Assembly: GCF_017874425.1 (NCBI RefSeq)
Contig: NZ_JAGGLL010000034.1
Location: 1-39,133, forward strand
DNA length: 39,133 nucleotides
Direction: 5' to 3'
Origin: Clostridium punense
Lineage (GTDB): Bacteria; Bacillota; Clostridia; Clostridiales; Clostridiaceae
Shown here: in pieces, positions 33,874-39,133 of the stretch
How the letters are laid out: each line of letters starts with the position of its first letter
Position numbering within the stretch: position 1 is the first letter of the stretch
Translations under genes and position numbers: made by a program
The notes under the pieces: generated by a model
Databases searched by the model: none
The model's input: only the letters and a program-made list of their open reading frames with translations
What the model was told of the DNA's origin: nothing

Positions 33874-35172
33874 CTATTTACTTCCCATAGCTTCTTTAAT
33901 AATTGCCTCCATAACTTCTTTATCCATAGCGCCTGGTATAAAGTTTACTATTCTGCCATCTTTTCCTATGATATAAGTTGTTGGAAAAGCATTTATGAAA
34001 TAATCATTCATTAACTTGCCATCTTCATCGAAAACTACAGGGAATGTATACTCTTTATCTTTTAGAAATGCTTTTATATTATTCACAGATCCTTCTCTGC
34101 CAATATTAGGCATTGCAACTCCAAGTATAACTAACTCATTTTCATTACTATTATTTTTCTTATATATTTCCTCTATATTGGGCATTTCTTCACGACAAGG
34201 TGGACACCAAGTAGCCCAAAAATTTAGGAATACAATTTTTCCTTTATATTCACTTAAAGTATGAATCTTACCATATTGATCCTTTAAAGTAAAGTCTGGA
34301 GCAAGAAGTGGGTCCTTTCCTACCTCTCCATTGTCATTATAGTCCTCATTTTGCACTGATTCTTTATCTTGTTGATTATTAGGTAAGTTATTCTCAACAA
34401 CAGCTCTTTGATCTTTATTATCTAAATCTTTGCTATTGCTTTCTTCTATCTTTGTAATATCTGTAGTCATGTTATATATATATCCTCTTACTTTATCTGC
34501 TCCTCCTAATACCATTATAATACCAGATATTATAAGGATAAGCCCACCAATCTTCTTTAGTTCATTCATATGTAGCTTCACAATATTTAAATACTTAGTC
34601 ATAGTAGTATAAAAAGCTCCGAGAACAATAAAAGGTACGGTAAACCCTAATGTGTACACAAAAATCATCAAATTGCCTGATAGGGAATTTTCAGAACTTG
34701 AGGCCATAATAATTACTGATGCAAGCATTGGCCCCACACAAGGAGTCCATCCAAAACTAAAGGTAAGGCCTAAAATATATGCAGTAATAGGCTTCATATT
34801 TTCAGTTTTAATTGCAAATCTTTTCTCGCTTTGTAACATAGGGATATTTAAGTAGCCCATATAGAATAAGCCCATTAGAATTACCAAAACTCCACCAATT
34901 CTTATTATATCTTCTTTATTTGATATAAAAACATCACTTAACGCGTTGATTGATGCACCTAGAATAAAGAAAGTAGATGAAATACCCATAATAAATAAAA
35001 TCGTATTTTTAAATAATTGAGTCCTTATAAAACTTCTCCTCTCTTCTTTTAAAACTACCGTAGTGCTATTAGATAAAATACTAATATAAACTGGTAGCAA
35101 AGGAACTATGCAGGGAGATAAGAATGATAATAATCCTTCTATAAAAACTAAAATCAATTTTGATGTTTCCAT
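33874..35172 (-). CDS. CcdA-TlpA fusion: membrane thiol transporter with thioredoxin domain
   Basis: A 432-aa membrane protein. Residues 1-220 are a CcdA/DsbD-beta type six-helix domain with the two conserved cysteines in LSPCIVPLLPVY and WTPCVGPML. A low-complexity Asp/Asn/Glu linker (about 225-290) leads to a TlpA-type thioredoxin domain with the active site WATWCPPCREEMP. It should carry reducing electrons from cytoplasmic thioredoxin to the outer face. Its likely targets are cytochrome maturation or spore-coat and extracellular thiol proteins. ATG follows GGAGG. A downstream HxlR gene suggests redox control. Confidence 0.92.
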   Translation of the reverse strand: METSKLILVFIEGLLSFLSPCIVPLLPVYISILSNSTTVVLKEERRSFIRTQLFKNTILFIMGISSTFFILGASINALSDVFISNKEDIIRIGGVLVILMGLFYMGYLNIPMLQSEKRFAIKTENMKPITAYILGLTFSFGWTPCVGPMLASVIIMASSSENSLSGNLMIFVYTLGFTVPFIVLGAFYTTMTKYLNIVKLHMNELKKIGGLILIISGIIMVLGGADKVRGYIYNMTTDITKIEESNSKDLDNKDQRAVVENNLPNNQQDKESVQNEDYNDNGEVGKDPLLAPDFTLKDQYGKIHTLSEYKGKIVFLNFWATWCPPCREEMPNIEEIYKKNNSNENELVILGVAMPNIGREGSVNNIKAFLKDKEYTFPVVFDEDGKLMNDYFINAFPTTYIIGKDGRIVNFIPGAMDKEVMEAIIKEAMGSK

Positions 35173-35229
35173 TTAACAGCCTCCTATACAATTATTAAGT
35201 CTAATTATATACTAATTGCTATAATAAAT

Positions 35230-35258
35230 AAAGTAACTTTACATTATAAAGTTACTTT
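35230..35258. promoter_or_regulatory. Palindrome upstream of the CcdA-TlpA operon
   Basis: Perfect 12-bp arms (35230-35241 and 35247-35258) with a 5-base spacer, about 60 bases before the CcdA-TlpA start. A TATAAT lies between it and the gene. The place and symmetry fit an operator for the HxlR regulator, but the same repeat could be a weak terminator. Confidence 0.35.
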
Positions 35259-35295
35259 TAATTTTGTATTTTCTTTTCTGCACTATATCTTTGAT

Positions 35296-35325
35296 TTGAC
35301 AATTTAAAAGTAATAAGAGTAATAT
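35296..35325 (+). promoter_or_regulatory. Orphan promoter-like sequence, plus strand
   Basis: TTGACA (35296-35301), an 18-base spacer and TAATAT (35320-35325), pointing right into a 200-base stretch with no plus-strand ORF. Beyond it only the deacetylase gene lies, on the other strand. The rest of 35326-35528 shows no gene. Confidence 0.3.
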
Positions 35326-35528
35326 TATACTGAGAATTTTACATTACAGCTAATATTATTAATCCAACTCACACAAAAGTTATATATTATTCTTCCCAAT
35401 AAAATTCTTATATTTATAAATTCTTTTAAGCCGCTTAATTTACTGATAATTCTTTATAAATTGAGAGTGCTAAATACTAATAATCACTCACTATTGTTTA
35501 AATTAGAGACTTTAATCTTCTAAACCAA

Positions 35529-35562
35529 AAAGGACTAACTCATCTTTATGTGTTAGTCCTTA
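35529..35562 (-). terminator. Terminator of the deacetylase gene
   Basis: On the minus strand AAGGACTAAC (35561-35552) pairs with GTTAGTCCTT (35539-35530), followed by TTTGG. It lies about 30 bases after the stop. Confidence 0.8.
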
Positions 35563-35589
35563 AATGCTTGATCTAAAATTCATTTTTCA

Positions 35590-36426
35590 TCAATTCTTTA
35601 ACCTTTGTACTCCCTCGTTATCAATATAAAATCCATCCTTATATATTAATTGACCAACAGGCACAAATTCATAACCTTTGCCTTGAAGTTCTGGTATAAG
35701 CCTGTTTAAATTATCTGGGGTATATTTTCCATTGTTATGAAATAATACTATAGATCCAGGTTTAACGTGATTTATCACTCTTGAATATTCCCTCTCTAAG
35801 CCTAGTTGTTTCCAATCAATACTATCAACATCCCATTGAATTGATTTATACCCTAATGAATTTGCTACCTTTACTCCATTTTGATTATAGTGGCCACTTG
35901 GGAATCTAAATAGTTCTGTTTTGACACCTATGGTTTCCTTAATTACCTTTTCTGCCTCCTTAATCTCTTTAATCATTTTCTGCTCATTTATAGTCTTGAA
36001 ATCTGCATGACTATAACTATGATTACCAATTTCATGACCTCTTTTATAGATTTCCTTCAATTTATCAATATTCTCATTTTCAGGATAAACTATCCATCTT
36101 CCCATCACAAAAAAGGTTGCCTTTACATTATATTTGTCAAGAATATCTAGAATTTTGTAAAGATATTCCTCATCTGCCCAGTTTACATCAAAAGTAAAAG
36201 ATATTTTTTTATTTTCAGTATCCACCCTATATATGGCTTCCTTTTGAATATCATAATCCTTATTTTGTAATTCTGTAAGCTTAAGTATATTGTAGTTTCC
36301 GCATTTGCCTTCTATTGCCTTAGCCTCATAGTTAATAAACATTGTAAATATAAGTTGCAATATTATAACTTTGATTGTAATATTTGTTATCTTTTTTGGT
36401 ATTTTTCTGTAGTTTTTGGTTTCCAT
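35590..36426 (-). CDS. Polysaccharide deacetylase, PdaB-like
   Basis: A 278-aa exported NodB-fold protein. Residues about 15-38 form a signal or membrane segment. The five motifs are present: TFDVNW (in place of TFDDG, as in PdaB), NHSYSH, FRFPSGHYN, WDVDSIDW and IVLFHN. PdaB of Bacillus has the same TFD-I/V-x-W form and is needed for spore cortex stability. The catalytic Asp and two His are kept, so it may be active on wall glycan. A single gene. ATG follows a GGAG site in a repeated GATGAT stretch. Confidence 0.88.
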   Translation of the reverse strand: METKNYRKIPKKITNITIKVIILQLIFTMFINYEAKAIEGKCGNYNILKLTELQNKDYDIQKEAIYRVDTENKKISFTFDVNWADEEYLYKILDILDKYNVKATFFVMGRWIVYPENENIDKLKEIYKRGHEIGNHSYSHADFKTINEQKMIKEIKEAEKVIKETIGVKTELFRFPSGHYNQNGVKVANSLGYKSIQWDVDSIDWKQLGLEREYSRVINHVKPGSIVLFHNNGKYTPDNLNRLIPELQGKGYEFVPVGQLIYKDGFYIDNEGVQRLKN

Positions 36427-36475
36427 CTCCGCATCATCATCTCCTATTCATTCTGAGATAAAGAATGAACTTAGT

Positions 36476-36925
36476 TTAATGTTTATACTTCTCCATAATT
36501 TTTTCAATATGTCTTAGATGATTATCATAGTCTTTAACTACACCTTTAACTTCCTTCATTATGCTATGATCTAATTCCTTATTTTCATCTATAAACTTAT
36601 TTCCTTGATATATTCCCATCTCCATAGCTTTTATAGCTCTTTCACAAACTTCTAAGTCAGTATTTACTGGCATAAGTTTTACTTTTTCAAAAAACTCTGC
36701 CATAGTTCCCATCACTCCTAGTGTATCTACAGCATTGCCACCCATTTTTTCAATTCTATTTGTAATGGCTTCTTCATGAGTTTTAAAAGACTCAATAACA
36801 TGTACTAGTTCATCTTTAAGTTCTTTATCTTCTGCTTTCTCTAAATAATCCTTAAAAGTTGCACCACCCATATGTATTCCTCTTAAGAATTTATTTGTAC
36901 TATTTATATCTTTGTTGTTTTCCAT
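36476..36925 (-). CDS. DUF2383 ferritin-like protein
   Basis: A 149-aa all-helical protein with four long helices and Glu/His pairs of the ferritin-like type (FKTHEEAITNRIEKMGGNA, then DYDNHLRHIEKI). This matches the DUF2383 group, small diiron-like four-helix proteins of unknown function common in spore formers. It has no signal peptide. ATG follows AGGTGATATTAA. It lies 50 bases before the deacetylase gene on the same strand with no terminator between, so they may share a transcript. Confidence 0.82.
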   Translation of the reverse strand: MENNKDINSTNKFLRGIHMGGATFKDYLEKAEDKELKDELVHVIESFKTHEEAITNRIEKMGGNAVDTLGVMGTMAEFFEKVKLMPVNTDLEVCERAIKAMEMGIYQGNKFIDENKELDHSIMKEVKGVVKDYDNHLRHIEKIMEKYKH

Positions 36926-37047
36926 TTAATATCACCTCAATTTATTTTTAACCTTAATTTAATCAATTATGCTATATTTTTTAACTGTTTAAATTATAAT
37001 ACTTTCATAACTTTACTAATTATACTAACTAAATTTTCTCTATTAAA

Positions 37048-37713
37048 CTATACAATTTTTGCTCCATTTATTGTGAGTTGAAATTCACTATAAAGGAAGT
37101 CTGCAGCCTTTCTACAAAGAATCATACGATTTATAAATATCTCAAAATACTCCATAATTGAGCAAATAGTTGTATCTATTACTAAGTCCAACTGAACAGT
37201 ACGCTCTTCTCCGTCCACTGTTACAACAGCTTTTTCAACTGCATAATTAACCCTATCATGAATATCAAAAGTTGCAAAATCATTGTTTCTTACTCTTGAT
37301 CTTCTAACGTCGGCTTTATCACCAAGAATTAATGCTGCTGAAATTGGATTAATTGGATTTCCCGTACCTTCATCATGATTACCAACTGCAGATACTACTA
37401 GGGCTATTTCTTGTGGATCCATGCCTAACCTATTTAGAATGTTAAAACTAAGGCAGGCTCCTGTTTGGGCATGTTCATCTCTGTTAACCATATTTCCAAT
37501 ATCATGTATGTAGCCTGCTATTTTGGCTAGTTCTACTTCTCTCCTACTATACCCTAGTTCCTCAAGTATTTTTGATGCTGTATCTGCTACTTTTCCCACA
37601 TGTCCAAAATCATGCTTTGTATATCCCAAAACTCCTAAATGTTTATCTCCCATCTCTATATAAGTTCTAAACTCTTCATTATTTCTAATATCTTCATAAG
37701 TTACTAATGTCAT
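37048..37713 (-). CDS. HD-domain phosphohydrolase
   Basis: A 221-aa cytoplasmic protein with an HD fold: His at HDFGHVGKVADTA, the HD pair in YIHDIGNMVNRDEHAQTG, a further His-Asp in VGNHDEGTGNP and Asp in LILGDKADV. Such proteins hydrolyse nucleotides or cyclic phosphates with a metal. The substrate is not evident. The C-terminal 50 residues form a beta-rich region not seen in all HD proteins. It has its own start GAGGAGTGAACGT ATG and is a single gene. Confidence 0.85.
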   Translation of the reverse strand: MTLVTYEDIRNNEEFRTYIEMGDKHLGVLGYTKHDFGHVGKVADTASKILEELGYSRREVELAKIAGYIHDIGNMVNRDEHAQTGACLSFNILNRLGMDPQEIALVVSAVGNHDEGTGNPINPISAALILGDKADVRRSRVRNNDFATFDIHDRVNYAVEKAVVTVDGEERTVQLDLVIDTTICSIMEYFEIFINRMILCRKAADFLYSEFQLTINGAKIV

Positions 37714-37863
37714 ACGTTCACTCCTCTACTGTTTTAAAATTACTGAAATAATCGTCTTTACATTTAATTTCAAACACAGTATTATTTTTTCTAAATATCA
37801 TTATAAAATTCCTTATTTATAAAAATTATAGTTCAATTTTAATTTTTCAACAAAGGTAAAATA

Positions 37864-37897
37864 AAAACCTAAAAAGCATTATTGCTTTTTAGGTTTT
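37864..37897 (-). terminator. Terminator between the HD gene and the right-hand genes
   Basis: Perfect 15-bp arms (37864-37878 and 37883-37897). On the minus strand TTATTTT follows. Its stem contains the stop codon of the 30-aa ORF at 37879, and no other gene ends nearby, so it supports a small transcribed unit there. Confidence 0.8.
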
Positions 37898-37971
37898 AGC
37901 TTATAAATTATTATTCTAATTAATAAGAATTTAGGTCTAGCTCGGAATTCTATGAGAAAGCAAACTTTCAT
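37879..37971 (-). CDS. Possible 30-aa basic, hydrophobic ORF
   Basis: ATG at 37971 opens a 30-residue peptide beginning MKVCFLIEFRARPKFLLIR and ending KPKKQ, strongly basic, with a hydrophobic middle. Its stop lies inside a perfect terminator. The ribosome binding site (AAGAAA, 11 bases away) is weak, and a TATAAT upstream has a poor -35. It resembles short membrane-active or toxin-type peptides in composition only. Could be chance. Confidence 0.3.
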   Translation of the reverse strand: MKVCFLIEFRARPKFLLIRIIIYKLKPKKQ

Positions 37972-38078
37972 AACAATTTATTTCTTAAAGAATAACAGAT
38001 CCTTATATAAATTATAGTTATCTTTAAACTTAACACTAAGTTAAAGTTTGTATTTATATTTATATTTATATAAAAAAT

Positions 38079-38113
38079 GAACAATGATAAAACTATTTGC
38101 TTTACCATTGCTC
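38079..38113 (-). terminator. Terminator of the 187-aa membrane protein gene
   Basis: On the minus strand GAGCAATGGTAAA pairs with TTTTATCATTGTTC (13 bp, two G-U) and is followed by ATTTTTTATA. It lies 60 bases after the stop. Confidence 0.75.
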
Positions 38114-38172
38114 ACATCAAAGTTAATACATTTTGTTAATGTTGCTATTATAATTATAACGTTACCCTTATA

Positions 38173-38736
38173 CTATAAACTTATAGATTCTAATTGTTCC
38201 CCACACTTTTTCATCAATTTTAGAATATTAACAGTTAAAATTATAGCAGCGATTAATAATGCAATAGCGTAAATAAGATTTATGAACGGAATGAAAATTA
38301 TTAGAAAAGTTCCAACACCTGCTACTTGTAGCCAAATAAATTGAACCCATCTATCTTCCGCTTCAAATGCAATTTCTCTTACTCCATTATGTGTAGCTAA
38401 CTCTCTAACCCCTTGTAGAATATCATATACTATTAGAATGCCTATTATCAAAGATGCTATGCCTATGATTAGACTAAATCCTAACATAGTTCCAAAGTTT
38501 ACACTATTAAAAGATATTTGATTCTCATATATAGCAGGTATAGATAGAATTATCATAGGTATACTTAGAGTTTTAGCTTTTCTAAAGTAATCATTCGTAT
38601 ATGCTAAAGTACTTAGACCAATAAAAAACAGTACATACCCAATTATATCAGGTAGTATGTCAAAATGGCCTATTCTAAAGTCTAGCATTGTAAAGAAAAA
38701 ACCCCAATATAAGTTACTAAAAGCATTTTTGTACAT
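38173..38736 (-). CDS. Hypothetical membrane protein, 187 aa
   Basis: I do not recognise a family. It has five membrane segments (about residues 25-45, 52-70, 85-110, 130-150, 155-175). One soluble loop, REIAFEAEDRWVQFIW, lies before the fourth segment. The N-terminus MYKNAFSNLYWGFFF has no signal-peptide form, so it probably sits directly in the cytoplasmic membrane. ATG at 38736 follows GGAGGCGGTCT. That binding site is inside an 11-bp hairpin, so translation may be controlled. It lies between the 23S rRNA gene end and the HD gene, as a single gene with its own terminator. Confidence 0.7.
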   Translation of the reverse strand: MYKNAFSNLYWGFFFTMLDFRIGHFDILPDIIGYVLFFIGLSTLAYTNDYFRKAKTLSIPMIILSIPAIYENQISFNSVNFGTMLGFSLIIGIASLIIGILIVYDILQGVRELATHNGVREIAFEAEDRWVQFIWLQVAGVGTFLIIFIPFINLIYAIALLIAAIILTVNILKLMKKCGEQLESISL

Positions 38737-38741
38737 AGACC

Positions 38742-38775
38742 GCCTCCATATATTAATATTTCATTATATGGAGGC
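38742..38775 (-). promoter_or_regulatory. Hairpin sequestering the ribosome binding site
   Basis: On the minus strand GCCTCCATATA (38775-38765), a 12-base loop and TATATGGAGGC (38752-38742) form a perfect 11-bp stem. The GGAGG of the membrane protein gene lies in the 3' arm, and the start codon is five bases further on. Confidence 0.65.
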
Positions 38776-38960
38776 TTCTGAAAAGTGATTACCATATGTA
38801 TTAAAAAATTATCATGTTTAGTAGTTTAATTTATTACTTTATTCTATAAATAATGACACCTATAGCATAATTAACTATATTCCACCCCATCTATTAATTA
38901 ATAGGGAAATTACCATATACATCTAAATTAAAACAAGACCATTTATCCCTATACTATAAA
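38776..38960. other. AT-rich spacer without a gene
   Basis: No ORF, no tRNA and no 5S rRNA sequence is visible here. It must contain the promoter of the 187-aa membrane gene, which I could not fix. Confidence 0.4.
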
Positions 38961-38994
38961 AAAAATAAAACACTAAGTATCAACTTAGTGTTTT
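38961..38994 (-). terminator. Terminator of the rRNA operon
   Basis: On the minus strand AAAACACTAAGT pairs with ACTTAGTGTTTT (12 bp) and is followed by ATTTTTTTTAT. It is about 50 bases after the 23S end, with no 5S gene before it. Confidence 0.85.
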
Positions 38995-39044
38995 TACATA
39001 TTAAAATAATTGTTCTTTCAAAATTGCACAGTGAAATTTGTCTT

Positions 39045-39133
39045 AGGTCAAGCCCTCGACTTATTAGTATTAGTCAGCTAAACATGTTACCATGCTTACA
39101 CCCCTAACCTATCAACCTGATGTTCTTTCAGGA
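39045..39133 (-). rRNA. 23S ribosomal RNA, 3' end (partial)
   Basis: On the minus strand the last 90 or so bases of 23S rRNA can be read: ...AGGTTGATAGGTTAGGGGTG, then AAGCATGGTAACATG, TTTAGCTGACTAATAC and GTCGAGGGCTTGACC at the end. The exact mature end is within a few bases of 39045-39048. The gene continues beyond the window edge. The spacer behind it has the usual CACTGTGCAATTTTGAAAGAAC sequence of clostridial rRNA operons. Confidence 0.95.

Noticed and set aside
35465-35473. GAGTGCTAA, half of a CIRCE heat-shock operator
   Set aside because: The partner half TTAGCACTC is absent at nine bases distance.

Overview
The base composition (very AT-rich, roughly 70% A+T), strong GGAGG ribosome binding sites, frequent hairpin-plus-T-run terminators, a PdaB-type spore polysaccharide deacetylase, an agrBD locus and the clostridial style of the lysine and thiamine genes all point to a chromosomal segment of a Clostridium-like Firmicute. 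I see no phage structural genes, transposases or CRISPR array. Most genes lie on the minus strand. The right edge enters the 3' end of a 23S rRNA gene.

Left part (1-9.6 kb): a Crp/Fnr regulator; then an apparent 5-oxoproline/gamma-glutamyl block (DUF969 and DUF979 membrane proteins, pyroglutamyl peptidase Pcp, a gamma-glutamylcyclotransferase-like protein) read leftward behind a PucR-type regulator. Divergent from the regulator is an Old-Yellow-Enzyme type FMN/Fe-S/FAD reductase, followed by a nitroreductase. Next come an unrecognised protein with a TTG start and two tRNA genes, Gln(CUG) and Glu(CUC).

9.9-15.5 kb: a heterodimeric ABC exporter (two half-transporters with complementary degenerate ATPase sites). 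It is preceded by a strong intrinsic terminator directly against its ribosome binding site and by a roughly 1-kb leader. It is followed by three unannotated small ORFs (27, 43 and 41 codons) with good ribosome binding sites. One of them has its own consensus promoter and terminator. A frameshifted remnant of a similar ORF lies in the leader. This is my best candidate for an undescribed system.

15.5-24.7 kb: lysC and lysA behind a lysine riboswitch; an alternative ribosomal protein S4 with its own leader; a TVP38/DedA-like membrane protein; and the operon cytX-thiD-thiM-thiE behind a TPP riboswitch.

24.9-31.0 kb: a chemotaxis receptor, a membrane GGDEF+HD-GYP protein, and an agr-type quorum-sensing locus (DUF5317 membrane protein, small membrane protein, AgrB, and a 44-aa AgrD not in ordinary ORF lists) with no AgrC/AgrA in the window.

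31.4-39.1 kb: a plus-strand three-gene cassette of two paralogous winged-helix-like proteins around a beta-rich protein; a five-repeat MORN protein; a CcdA-TlpA fusion with an HxlR regulator; a PdaB-like deacetylase; a DUF2383 ferritin-like protein; an HD-domain protein; a possible 30-aa ORF; a membrane protein whose ribosome binding site is locked in an 11-bp hairpin; and the 23S rRNA end, which is followed by a terminator with no 5S gene.
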